A stretch of DNA of 64,000 nucleotides from Cavia porcellus (Eukaryota > Chordata > Mammalia > Rodentia > Caviidae). This document shows positions 47,561 through 58,599 of the stretch, one piece after another. The translations under genes were made by a program, and so were the position numbers. Numbering within the stretch: position 1 is the first letter of the stretch; the number at the start of each line of letters is the position of its first letter. The notes under the pieces are model-generated. The model made no database searches and was not told the origin of the DNA. It saw only the letters and a program-made list of their open reading frames with translations. The stretch covers positions 27,749,344 through 27,813,343 of the forward strand of contig NW_026947486.1 of assembly GCF_034190915.1 (NCBI RefSeq), written 5' to 3'.

Positions 47561-48801
47561 TTTTAAACTTATATGCATCAGGCCATTCTTACTCTATAAT
47601 CTTCCTACTTCCTAAAGTATTTCTCCTCTTGCTAACTGTATCCCAATCCTCTCCTTCCTCTGACACCTGTTATGACAATGTGCTGGTCTCTGCCTTCCCC
47701 AACCCTCTGAAGGGACCAAACCAGATCCTCCCATATTCCTAGGAGATCTAATTTATCTCAAATGTTCTAAATTCACAAGACTACAACCAAACAGCCCCTA
47801 CTTGGTCTTCTTGGCAACCCCAACAGTGGTCTAAGTTTTTGGACTCCCATCCTGGTTTCACATCACTCAAGCTAAGTGGTGCCCTCCCAACCCTAAATCT
47901 AACCATCCTGAATGGTCATCTCATTTTCTGTCACCCACCCATCTCCATCTCACCCAGGCCTCACAGCCACAACTCTCAGGCTAAGTCATGTTTTGCTATC
48001 CAATTTGGTTCCTAATTTCTTACATTCTATTAATTGTCTTTTTTACAGAAGGACTCTTTTTTTTTTTTGTCTTTTTCATTTTTACCAGTACCAGGGATCG
48101 AACTCACGACTGCCTGCTTACAAGTCAGGTGCTTATGCCGCTGAGCTAAATCCTCAGCCCCTACAGAAGGACTCTTGACAGTCTTTCCTAAAGACATCCA
48201 CATTATGCATAAGATCATCTTCATGTTGTTCTGTAGAACAACAACTGTCTTAGTTCTCTCTAAGCTCAGCTGTTTAGTCAAATGTAAGATCCCTGAAGGC
48301 CTAGGCTCTTATCTCCCTTAAAGTGACACAGCCATGGCCCTCCCCACCTTTCTTATACTTTCCAGTTCAATTCCTGGACCAGAGAAAAGTCCTACATATC
48401 TACACATTTTATTCTTTAGGATAAAAATAATCACCTCTCATAACTTCACTCCTTCTAACTTATTCAGAATTCTAACTCATCATGGTAATGATTCTACCTC
48501 ACTGCGTTCCTAATAAAATTACATATCTAAATCAAAGTCACCTTTCTTTCAAAATCGCCTGAGTCCTTAAATATGATAGTGGCCTGCCTCCTCATGACAC
48601 CTTGTCTCTTTGTTTTCCAATCAAACATGCTGGCATTCACCAATGATAAAGTTGTTTTGGCTGAAACACTTGGTACCAGCTTCTGCATGGGCATCGACCA
48701 TCATCCTCTCAACCTTCCTAAATCCCAATACGGCACCTTCTTTCAGCAGCAAGTAGTAAGATAGAGACTTCACCTTTTTCCTAACAATACAAAGGCAGGA
48801 A
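47560..48801 (+). other. ERV 3' region without recognisable env
   Basis: The envelope region is expected here, but I find no transmembrane subunit, furin-type site or other convincing envelope domain. The 63-codon frame at 48573 is of unknown nature. The region is about 1.2 kb including an ID SINE, too short for a complete env. Bases 48789-48801 are a purine-rich tract (AAAGGCAGGAA) right before the 3' LTR. Confidence 0.5.
48059..48161 (-). mobile_element. ID SINE with perfect 15-bp target-site duplication
   Basis: A reversed A-tail (T-run) is followed by the complement of an ID body (CCAGGGATCGAACTCACGAC; GCCGCTGAGCTAAATCC). The flanks TACAGAAGGACTCTT at 48044-48058 and 48162-48176 are identical. 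It is the best-preserved ID element in the window, and so probably the youngest of them. It is inserted in the ERV. Confidence 0.95.
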
Positions 48802-49146
48802 TGAAAGGTTCTTGCCTCAGTAGAAATTATGGCAGTGGTCTAATGAGGCAGAAGGCCAAAGAGGGAATGCCTACCACTTCATGTTTTTCCTCAGCTCGTG
48901 TTTTCACACAAAGAAAAATTCAATCTGCTGCTTGTGTGTCAGCAATGCCGACCCTAAGTGCCACCCCAGTTGGAAATTATATATATATATCCCATGCCCC
49001 AGTTAGGAATTATATGAATATCCCATGCCCTGGCTTTCTGGGAGAGAGAGCCAGGCCCCAGTGGTCATGGAATTCTCTCTGCATCCTTAGAATAAAGGCT
49101 ATTTTTAGTTTATATTCTCTTTCATCACACCAGAAACCTTATCACA
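48802..49146 (+). repeat. 3' LTR of the class I ERV
   Basis: It starts TGAAAGGTTCTTGCCTCAGT after a purine-rich tract and ends CCTTATCACA, giving TG...CA ends. It aligns with 40946-41299, including the AATAAA signal (about 49092). There are many substitutions and a small duplication (about 48985-49030) relative to the 5' LTR, so the provirus is old. Confidence 0.8.
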
Positions 49147-49148
49147 GC

Positions 49149-49491
49149 TGTCTTAGTTACTTTTTACTCATTGCTGAGACAAAATACCTGAAGACCAAAG
49201 TTGGGAAAGGAAAGGTATATTTATTATAGCTTTTGGGGGTTTCAGTCCATAGTAAGTTGGCTCTAAGGAAGGGTGGCATGACGGGGTCACAGTTCACGGC
49301 AGCTGCAAATAGCAAGGCAGAAACCAGCAAGAGAGCGAGACATGCTTTCTTCCTGCCATTACATTACATCCTGGCTCCAACCCAAGCCAGTGTAGCACTC
49401 ACACCCCCAATCCAAGCACTAGACAATGCGCCAATCACAAATGCACAATGCAAATGCCTGAGGCCTGGGACCAGCGACATAAACCATGACA
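49149..49491 (-). repeat. MaLR LTR (3' LTR of the antisense provirus)
   Basis: 343 bp with TG...CA ends. It shares GCTGAGACAAAATACCTGA, GTTGGCTC, AAACCAGCAAGAGAG and a terminal CCATGACA with the LTR at 63092-63445. Confidence 0.8.
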
Positions 49492-50941
49492 TTCCACCTC
49501 TGGCCCCCAGGACTCATGTATATATTTTATACAAAAGACATTTAGTCCTCTCCAAGAATTTTCAAAATCCTAACAGTTTCAGCATGGCTGAAATATCTAA
49601 GTCCCAAATCTCTTCAAAATCTATGGCAAACTCTTAACTGTAACCCCCTGTGCAAAAGAAACAAGGTTAGATATTTCTGAAATGCAAAGGCACAAGATAA
49701 ACATTACCATTCCAAAAGTTACAAGTGGGAATATAAAGCATTGGAAACAAAGCAAGTTAAACATCCAGCAGGATGAACATTAAGTCCTAGAGTTTCATAC
49801 TCAGCATTTGAAGCAATCTGGATGCAAGCTCCAAAAGGCTTAGATGATTTCAGCCCCATGGCACTTACAGGAATATCAGCTCCTGCAGCTCCTCTCCTAA
49901 ACCCTCTCTGCTCACTTCTTGCAGCTTTCCTTGGATGATTCACATTCCTGGCTTTTCCAAACTTCTGGGGTCTCCACTGCACCTTTGGCTTCAACCTTAT
50001 ATCTTCATAAATTGCCCAATCAGAGACACACTGCTTGGTGTCCCAGGCCCTTTGCAATCGAAGTGAAAGCCATATTACCCTCAGAATTTGTGCATTTTCC
50101 TTGTACCTAAAATCAGCACCCTGTGGATGCCGGCAAGGTTTACTGCCAGCTGGAGCAGTAGCCAGACTTTTTTCTGTCTTGGCTGTAGGGGTTGATTGCC
50201 TGGATCATTGGATTCTGTGAACCTGATTGTGAAGAGAAGCTTTTCTATGCTGCCACCATTCTGGAACCCTATATAGCCTCCATCGTGATTCTGGATCATG
50301 GTGCTCTGCAGCATTCTCCTCTGAGAAAATTGTTTCACTTTTGCAGTTTTGAGGCTGCAAAGGGTGGAGGTCCTCTGCTTCCTGGGATACCCCAGAGCCA
50401 TCTTTCTTATCTCTTTGTTTCTCCTCAGCAACCAAAGTCCCAACTCTATCTTTACAATCCACAGCTTTCCTGGAATTTTCCTTCTAGCCAAACTCATAGC
50501 ATTTTAAATTATCCTCCTAGGCTCTTTGCTCTTGATTTGCAATATAAAGCTGGCTAAAAGCCCCCAACAATAGCCATGCCACAGAATCAATATTTGACTG
50601 CCTTGAAATTTCCTTTTCTAGATTAATCAGTTCATTGCCCTTTGTCTTAGTCTCAGCAACGTCTCTGGGTATGAGCAAATTGCAGATAAACTTTCTGCTA
50701 AGGCATAACATACATCTTGGGGAGTCCAACAACCAATGCAGTCCTTCTTTCCAGCAGAAACCTCCCAAGTCTGGTCTTTACCATGAGTCTTTCTGTCAGC
50801 CCTCTGGTCTCTCCAGCTCCATGCATCCAAGTGACATGTCTGAAACTTTCCAAACTCTGCCTAAAAGCCATTTCCATATCCTCTCAAAAAACATGGTCAG
50901 GTATAGTCACAGCCCATGACCCCACTCCTGGTACCAAATTC
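49492..50941 (-). mobile_element. MaLR internal region
   Basis: Non-coding by inspection. Short frames on both strands have no domain. It is identified by position between two MaLR LTRs and by the characteristic internal ends. Confidence 0.65.
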
Positions 50942-51170
50942 TGTCTTAGTTATTTTTTAATTCATTGCTGAGACAAAATACCTGATGACCAAAAATGGGA
51001 AAGGAAAGTTGATTTCTTACAGTTTTTGGAGGTTCCAGTCCATAACCAGTTGGCTCCAAGGCAGGGTGTCATGGTGGGGCCACTGTTCATGGTGGCTGCA
51101 AATCAAAAGGCAGAAACCAGAAAGAGTGTGAGACACGCCTTCTTCCTTCCATTATATGAAATCCTGGCTC
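50942..51170 (-). repeat. MaLR LTR, truncated (5' LTR of the antisense provirus)
   Basis: The first 230 bp match the other LTR; the remainder is replaced by L1 ORF2 sequence from about 51177. Confidence 0.75.
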
Positions 51171-51176
51171 CACCAC

Positions 51177-51660
51177 TAAAATGCCAAGAAAAGCAACGGA
51201 AAGAAACCACCAGGGAAGGACAGCAATTAAACAGAAAGGAAAAGCAAGGAGCCAAAACCTGGAAAACATCAAGATAAAGATAAGCCAGTACATATCAATC
51301 ATAACAATGGATGCAAACAGCCTCAATTCACAATTCAAAAGAAACCAACTGGCAGAGTAAGTGGAGAAATAAGATTCAACATTACTCTTTATATAAAAAC
51401 ACATTTAACTGAAAAAGAAATTCATACCCTGAAAGTCAAAGGATGGAAAACAATACTCTATACAAGAGGAGTCAACAAAAAGGAAGGGATAAGCATTCTG
51501 TTTTCAGACAGTGTGAACTTCAAACTAAAATTTTCAAAACAGAGAATGAAAGGTCACTACCAACTTGGTAGGAAAAATCTTCAAGATGAAGAGATAACAA
51601 TCATAAATATATATGCACAAAATATGGGAATATACAATTATGTAAAAAATTCTTAATAAA
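51177..51660 (+). mobile_element. L1 ORF2 fragment, sense
   Basis: A-rich plus-strand sequence matching an internal ORF2 segment (around ACATATCAATCATAACAATG and AAATGCCAAGAAAAGCAACG). Many stops. Confidence 0.55.
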
Positions 51661-51689
51661 CACGAAAAATGACATAAGAAATAACACAA

Positions 51690-54600
51690 TTATTTTTTAA
51701 TTTTTTATTTTAAATAGAATAAGACAAAAGAGGACATAACAAAGCAGATCAGATCAGGACAATGTAAGCAACACAGTATTTCACCACAAGACAACTCGTA
51801 ATTAACAGTAACTACCATAATGCCTCTTTCTATAAAATAGTTGAGCATAACTTCATACACGACAGTATCAAACATAACAAAATAGAAAAAAACCATTCAA
51901 GAGAATGAAAGTATTACAGGACATTCAGAAACAAATAACAGAGAATGAACAAAGGCTACTATATTATCTCATTTTCCATAGAAAGTTTGTTTATAATATC
52001 ACATACAATAAAAGCCAATAAGATACAATGTGATAGAGCCAATGGAAACAGAAGAACAAAAGCATGGTAGCACTTCAGAGTAAGATGATATTTAATCAGC
52101 AATGGCTATTGTAATGTCCTGTTTTCTTTAAAATACCATCACAGATAATAAAATCAGACAAACCATGATAAAACCATTCCAAATAATGAATGAAAGCATT
52201 ATAAGGCTTCAAAGCAATGTAATGGGGAATCATGATTACCATAAACTGTTATGTACTCTTACCCTTTATTACACTAGGGAGACTATATGATATTTATACA
52301 TGTGAGTTTGACTTATTTCGCTTATGAGTATTGTTTCAAGTTGTATCCATATATTTATAAATATTTCAATATGATCATTCTTTATAGCTGAGTATTAATC
52401 CATTATATAAAAATACCAAAACTTTTTGATCCATTCCTCAGTTGATGGACACTTAAGTTGTTTCCATGATCTGGCTACTACAAATTGTGCTGCTATAAAC
52501 ATGGGTGCATGAATGGAACCTCCAATCCCAGCTTTTTGAGAAATCTCCAGACTGATCTCCAGAGTGGTTGTACCAGTTTACTCTCTGAACAAGTGCAGGA
52601 GATTTCCCTTTTCCCCACAGCCTCTACAGCATTTGATTTTGGTATCATTCTTTCTGGAGTGAGATGGAATTTCAGTGTCATTTTAATTTACGTTTCTCAA
52701 ATGACCAATGATTATGAACAGTTTCTCATGTATTTATTTGCCATTTGTATTTCTTCATCTGAGAAAAGTGTATTCATCTCAGATGACCATTTTTGGATTG
52801 GGTCTTTCAATTTCGTGTGTCTGATATTTTAAAATTCTTTATAGGTTTTAGAAAAAAGTCCTTTATCTGAGGGACAGTTCACTAAGATTTTTGCCCAGTT
52901 TGTGAGTTTTCTTTCACTATGCTGGAGATTTCTTTTGACATGCAGAAACTTTTTAGTAAGAGGCGATCCCAGTTGTTGATTCAGGGAAGAATTTCCCATG
53001 CAGTTTGATTTTTGTTCATGAATTCTCTACCTACCCCTATGTCTTCAAGATTTTTACCCAATTTGTTGTCCAATAGATTTAGTGTTTCTGTTTTAATATG
53101 CAGATCTTTGATCCATTTAGATTTTAATTTAGTACATGGTGATAGGCATGGGTCTAGTTTCAGTTTTTGGCACATAGAGAGCCAGTTTTTCCAACACCAT
53201 TTATTAAAGAGACTGTCATTCTTCCAGGGAACATGTTTGACCCCTTTATCAAAGATAAGGTGGTTTAGTGTGTTTGTAGTTGTGGTTGTATCTTCTAATC
53301 TATTTCATTAATCTTCAGCTCTGTTTTTGTTCCAGTACCATGTTGATTTTATTACAGTAGCTTTGTAGTATAACTTCAAGTCAGGGATTATGATGCCTCC
53401 TGCCTTGATTTTGCTGCTTAGAATTCTCTTTGCTATTCTAGGTCTCTTCTGGTTCCTGATGAATTTTAGTATTGATTTCTCTAGATCTATCAGGTATGTT
53501 GATGATATTTTAATTGGGGTTGCATTTAATCTGTATAACAGTTTTGGGAGAATGGCTGTTTTCACAATATTTATTCTTTTATCCATGAACAAGGAATGTC
53601 TTTCTATTTTATGAGATCCTCTTCTGATTCTTTTTTCAGGGTAGTATAATTTCCTTGTATAAATATTTTACTTCTTCTGTGACATTAATTCCTAACTATT
53701 TCATTTTTTTGGATGCTAGTGTGAAGGATGTGGCTGCTCTTATTTCTACTCAGTGGTTTTTTGTTAGTGTATATGCATGCTATTCATTTTTGAGTATTTA
53801 CTTTGTATCCAGCTATATTATGGAATTTATTTATTATATCTGGGAGTCCTTTTAAATGGAGTTTTGGGGGTCTTCTACGTTGAGTATCATGTCATCTGCA
53901 AGTAATGACAGTTTTACTTCCTCTTTTCCTGTGTATACCCCGTTTATTTCTCTCTCTCTCTTGTCTAATTGCTCTGGCTAGTATTTCCAGTACTATGTTA
54001 TTATAGGAGAGGTGATAAGGAACATCCTTGTCTTGTGCCTGATATTAAGGTAAGGCTTTGAGTTTTTGGCCGTTATGTATGATGCTGGTGGTTGTTTTGT
54101 CACAGATGGCCCTTGTCATGTTGAAGTAAGTACCATCTATTCCAATTTTCTTTAAAGTTCTTATCATAAATCAAATTTGGATCTTATTAAAAGCTTTTTA
54201 TGCATCTATAGAAATGATCATGTGATTCTTATATTTGGCTTTATTTTTCATATATTGATTTACATATGTTGAACCATCCTTGCATGCCTGGGATGAGTCC
54301 AACTTGGTCATGGTGTATAATCTTCTTGATGATTTGCTGCATCAAATTTGCCAATATTTTATTGAGGATTTTTATATCTGTGTTAATTAGGGAGATTGGC
54401 CTGTATCTCTCTTTTTTAGTTCAGTCTTTCTTAGGTTTTGGTACTAGAGTAATATTTGCTTCCAGGAATGACTTAGAAAGAATTGCTTGTCTTTCATTTG
54501 CATTGAAGAGTTTGAGGATTATTGCCTTTAAGTTTTCTTTCAATTTCTTGTAGAATTCCACAGTGAATCCATCTGGGCCTGGGCTCTTCTTTGGAGGTAA

Positions 54601-54835
54601 GGACCTAATTACATTTTCAATTTCATTAATAGAAAATTGGGTTATTCAGCAGTTTTACATCTTCTTAACCCAGGTTTGATACTTCATATGTTTCTAGGAA
54701 TCTGTGCATTTTTTCTGTTGTTCTCAAACCTATGAAAGTAGAGGTTTTTGAAATAGGTGTTGATGAACTTCTGTATTTTCACAGTCTGTAGTGATTTTAC
54801 TTTATTGCGTTTCCTTTTCACTCCTTATTGTGTGA
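51690..54835 (-). mobile_element. L1 3' UTR plus ORF2, antisense
   Basis: 51690-52260 is the reversed 3' UTR (a reversed A/T-rich tail, then blocks matching 32240-32400 in complement). 52262-54835 is the reversed ORF2: 53308-53592 encodes a 94-aa minus-strand frame in the RT tail ([17 protein letters not shown], then [19 protein letters not shown]), and conserved blocks continue to RT at about 54550 (complement of SPGPDGF). Frameshifted and inactive, but better preserved than the L1 at 1.9-7.4 kb. Confidence 0.75.
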
Positions 54836-54844
54836 ATTTGTTGG

Positions 54845-55262
54845 AGTCTCCTAGACCGTGGAAGAGTCCCAGTTTCTCTCACTCACCGCAGGTCAATGCA
54901 CAGCTCCCCGCCCGTCCTGCTTTCAACTCCGTTCACCGATTCCTGTTCTCAGAGCTTTTGTGCGTCTCTCTCCTTGCCGAGCCGATGTAGATGCAGCAGC
55001 GGTGGCGGCGGGAAGCCCAAATCACGGCTTCCAATGGCTCGGGCTCCAGCTTCCACACTGAGGCTTTTCTGTTCCTGTTATAGCACCAGGATTGCATTCC
55101 CAGTTGGTTTCTCTCAGTCCAGTTCGTTCTTGAGTCAGCAGGGCATATCTCCTCTTGCTTATGATTCCTTACTCCACACCATTCCTGAATTCTAAGCTGG
55201 GTCTTTCAGAGAACCTCCGTAGCTGCTGCTATCTGTCCGCCATGTTCTCCGAAGTCCTCTCC
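54845..55262 (-). mobile_element. G/C-rich LINE 5' UTR, antisense, joined directly to ORF2
   Basis: It matches the 5' UTR of the minus-strand HAL1-like element (compare 39745-40120: CTCACC-CAGGTCAATGCA, CCAATGGCTCGG, and an end CTATCTGTC-GCCATSTT). Here it abuts ORF2 reverse-transcriptase sequence at about 54840 with no ORF1 and no 5' half of ORF2. It looks like an internally deleted L1, or two pieces brought together. Confidence 0.65.
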
Positions 55263-55264
55263 CC

Positions 55265-55600
55265 TAATTCTGTAACTGTGTCTTTTTAGATGTGTTCAGC
55301 ATCTCTTTCCTTGTTTTTATCATTTCTTCTTTTAGCTGGGAGATTATTTCTAGTTTGAATTCCTTTATAGCTTCCCAGAGTTGTTTCTGTATTTCAGTTG
55401 CTATTATTTCAGGTATTTCAGGTGTATGATATATATTTTCTTGTATGTACATGGCTCTTAGGCTTTCTTGGGCTGCACTGGAGGTTTGAAATTGCATTTG
55501 GATTTTTCATTTCATCATTTTCATATATTTCTATGTTTCAAGTGTTGTTCCAAGGCTTCCCCTGGCTGTGTTGGAAAACATCTCCTATGCCCTCGGCTCC
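55265..55600 (-). pseudogene. L1 ORF1 N-terminal and coiled-coil part, antisense
   Basis: The minus-strand frame 55497-55264 encodes 77 aa with IPEIIATEIQKQLWEAIKEF and LEIISQLKEEMIKTRKEML, an amphipathic coiled coil as in L1 ORF1p. The same sequence occurs, frameshifted, in sense orientation at 34460-34640. It breaks off at 55264. Confidence 0.7.
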
Positions 55601-55819
55601 TGGGACTGAATGAAGGTTGCTGAGCATGTTTCAGTCAGGCCCACATGACCTCCTGTGCCACCTCCTGTGTTCTATGAAGATGGGCAGGCACCTAACCACT
55701 GTGGACGATGGTCCAAATCTCTTTCTGGACAAGTACCAGTGTCCTGGAACTCGCGTCACATGCTCTTAACTTCCCTGATTGAGGAAGGTCCCTCGGTGTA
55801 ATGTCGTTAGGTTACAAAA

Positions 55820-56480
55820 CCTCCCAAGCCTAGTCTAGTGTGGCTCAAAGCTGGGCAGGTCCTTTACTACTGGGAGAGATGATCTTATTTTCTCCTGGTA
55901 TTCAGGATTGTGAGCAGGAACTCAGCTCCACTGGTAGCCCAGTTCTCTCCTCTGGCAGCGCAGTTCCCTAGATTCAAACAAGGTCACTGGGCATGTCCCA
56001 GGCACAACTGAAACATCTAGAGCCCAGTCTAGTGTGCCTGGAAGCTGAGTGCATCCTTGACCACTGAGAGCCATGATCTTAAACTCTCCGGGGCTTGGGA
56101 TAGTGAGCAGGAACTCACTCCTGCTAGCAGCCCAGTTCCCTCTTCTGGAAGCACAATTTCCCAGATTGAAAGAAGGCCACTGTTCATGGCCCAGGCAGGC
56201 CTGAAACCTGCAGAGCCCAGTCTAGTGTGGCTGAAAGCTGGGTGCCTCCCTGACCATTGAAAGCAATGATCTTAAACTCTCCAGGGGCTCACGATGGTGT
56301 TTAGCAACTCACCTCCTCTGGCAGTACAGTTCTATGCTCCAGCAGCTCAGTTTCCTGGATTTAGAGAAGGTCACTTGTCATGGCACACACAGGCCTGAGA
56401 CATGCAGAGCCCTGTCTAGTGTGTCTGGAAGCTGAGCACGCCCTTGATCACTGGGAGCAATGATCTTAATCTCTCACAAT
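55820..56480 (-). repeat. L1 5' UTR monomers of about 195 bp, 3.4 units, antisense
   Basis: Units begin with (C/A)-(C/T)AGTCTAGTGTG at about 55829, 56024, 56217 and 56410, so the period is about 193-195 bp. Each carries GAAGCTG-G-GC, a CACTG-GAG--ATGATCTTA block, CAGCCCAGTT and CACTG--CATGGCCCAGGCA. They are the complement of the monomers at 33846-34385. The 55600-55820 stretch upstream is a more diverged unit. Confidence 0.8.
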
Positions 56481-56489
56481 AACACAATT

Positions 56490-57200
56490 TTAACAGAAGG
56501 CATTAGTATCATATTGCTACAAAGAGGTTGATCAAGTATAAAAAATTCAGAAAAGAATAGATCTGAAGCAAATACCATGCACCAGATCATCTGTGATATA
56601 ATGACAGCACTCTTCAGAGGGAAATTTACAGTGGTTAATTATCACATCAGGAAAGCAGAAGGATCATAAGTAAACAACCTAATGCTGCATCTCAAGCTTC
56701 CAAGACAAGAAGAGCAAATGAAGCCCAAAACACAGACAAGGGAAGAAAATGTAAAGATCAGAGAAGTATTGTATGCAATTGAGACTGTGAAAACAATGCA
56801 AAGAATTCATAAATAGAACAGTTGGTTCTTCAAAAAATAAATGAAATTGTTAAACCCTTATCCTGCCTTATCATAAAAAGGAAAGAATAAACTCAATTTC
56901 ATGCAATAAGAAGTGAGAAATGTGAAATCACTAATGTGTGGAAATTCACATCATCCACAACCACGTTGTAAAATCTGGAGTCTCTTAGAATGGAAAACAC
57001 AGAAGCAATGGACAGATTCCTGGAAACATATGAATTACCAAACCTTGATAAAAAAAATGTCAAAATTCTGAGAAATCTAAAATTAAATAAAATGAAAATA
57101 TTATTAAAACGTAACCAACACAGAAAAGCCCAGGTTCTGATGGATCCATAGCTGAATTCTGAAAGAAATTTAGAGAATATTTAATATATATGCCTTAACC
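56490..57200 (+). mobile_element. L1 ORF2 fragment, sense
   Basis: Plus-strand blocks of ORF2, for example around AACCAACACAGAAAAGCCCA-GGTTCTGATGGATC (about 57113-57145), the start of the SPGPDGF-type RT motif. Decayed. Confidence 0.55.
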
Positions 57201-57224
57201 TATTTAATGAAATTATTATTTCTT

Positions 57225-57665
57225 TTATAGAGAACAGAAATATATGTATCATAGTAAGGCACTGCTTATATTGTTGGGTTGATGTTGACCTGAGGCCAGA
57301 GGTCTGAGCACATCTTGAGAGAATGACAGTATGCAATATAGCAAATATGGAGGATTTCTATCTTCTCTTTGAAGGCAAATATTGTTTTCACTGTTTTGCT
57401 TTGTTCCAATCAATTATCTTTCTCTATTCAATATTCTGTTTTGATAGGTTTTATAATGTTCTGGTTTTGGTTTCATTTTGCTATATCTGATTGAATGGAC
57501 AACTGTTGTGAAGACAACAAGATATACTACGGAACCTATTACTGTTACCCTGGTATCCTGCCCTGAATTTCTGTACCAGTTTTACTGCATTGTTTTGAAT
57601 GACCTTATTCTGTCCTTTTTTGTTACTGTAATACAAAGTTACTCTAATAAAATCAGTATGGTATT
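57225..57665 (+). mobile_element. L1 3' UTR, sense
   Basis: It aligns with 31980-32405 along its length and ends near ACTCTAATAAAATCAGTATG. It is flanked on both sides by ORF2 sequence, so a 3' UTR piece lies within or between ORF2 fragments. Confidence 0.65.
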
Positions 57666-58330
57666 GTAAAGAAAACCAGACCTGCAAATCAATGGAACAG
57701 ATTAAAATATGCAGATACAACTGCAAGGCATCCCACTCTTGAAAGAGTGATCTCTTGTTATCAAGAGATCAACTAATTACAAATTCTGACATGGCTGTGG
57801 GGAAAAAGAAACACTTCCTACAGTTGGTATGTGTGTAGACTGGTACAAGCACTGTGGAAATCAGTGTGGAGATTTCTCCAAACCTAGGATTGAAGGTTCC
57901 ATTCAATCCAACTCTTCTCGTTTGGGGTATTTTCACAGAATAATTGAAAATATTGCACCACAGAAAGATATGTGAACCCAGGTTTGTAGCAGCACAAATT
58001 GTAACAGCTAAATTTGGAAACAACTCAAATGCCTATCAGCTACAGAGTGGATAAAAAATATGCGGTATTTTTATACAATGTAGTACTATTTAGCAATAAA
58101 GAAGGATAAACTTGAGACTTTTATAAGTAAATGGTTACAAATTAATACCATATTAATAAGTGAAATCAGACTTGCAAGTGTAAACGTTGTATTGTCTCCC
58201 TAGTGTAAAAAACTGAAAGAGCAAATAAGATCCCAAATATATAAACTGATAGTTTGAAAGTGAAATGGGAGGAAACTACTCAATAGGATAAACAACTGGG
58301 ATAGGGAAAAAGAAAAAACAGAAAAAGAAA
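57666..58330 (+). mobile_element. L1 ORF2 3' end, sense
   Basis: It contains the plus-strand version of the C-terminal ORF2 blocks (around TGTGGAAATCAGTGTGGAGA and AACTCAAATGCCTATCAGCT). Non-coding. Confidence 0.6.
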
Positions 58331-58339
58331 AAACAGACT

Positions 58340-58420
58340 CTTTCTCTCACACACACACATGTATATATATATATATGTCTATATATAATTTTAATATATA
58401 AATATATAAAAATTAGTATA
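58340..58420. repeat. (CA)n/(TA)-rich simple sequence
   Basis: TCTCTCACACACACACATG followed by ATATATATATATG and further TA-rich DNA. Confidence 0.85.
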
Positions 58421-58599
58421 TATAAATACTATGTTATCTCATAAAAACAACAGATTGTGCTTCAAATCTTTGATCAGTTTTTCATGTCTATATTTTGTAA
58501 CTTGAGCATCTACTTTGAAAATAACAATGCACAATATATTAACTACTTTTTAGTCTTCTATTTTGTTTTGATATTCTGTAATATCATTTCATTCTTTTT

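Larger units (their letters stand above)
40946..49146 (+). mobile_element. Class I (gamma-like) endogenous retrovirus, decayed, with two LTRs
   Basis: An 8.2-kb provirus: 5' LTR (40946-41299), leader, gag remnants (41803-43800), protease (about 43885-44200), reverse transcriptase (44350-44597 and 45290-45660), RNase H (about 46330-46763), integrase (about 46990-47560), about 1.2 kb of unclassified 3' sequence, a polypurine tract and a 3' LTR (48802-49146). The gag with an N-terminal MGN myristoylation signal, two zinc-knuckle positions and a YIDD polymerase motif points to a class I group resembling HERV-H-like viruses. Stops and frameshifts occur in every gene, so it cannot express intact proteins. 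LINE 3' ends interrupt RT and an ID SINE interrupts the 3' part. No clear 4-6-bp host duplication was found. Confidence 0.85.
49149..51170 (-). mobile_element. MaLR (ERVL-MaLR) provirus, antisense, LTR-internal-LTR
   Basis: Two copies of the same LTR in the same orientation flank about 1.45 kb of internal sequence. The left LTR (49149-49491) is complete: TGTCTTAGTTAC ... AACCATGACA. The right LTR begins at 50942 (TGTCTTAGTTATTT) and breaks off near 51170 into L1 sequence. The junction CCCACTCCTGGTACCAAATT just before the right LTR is the reversed start of a MaLR internal region as known from other mammals. MaLR elements are non-autonomous relatives of ERVL and encode no intact proteins; none are seen here. 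Confidence 0.75.

Noticed and set aside
48573..48764. 63-codon frame as an envelope fragment
   Set aside because: Position fits env, but I could find no signal peptide with cleavage context, Cys pattern or transmembrane-subunit motif, so I left it unassigned.
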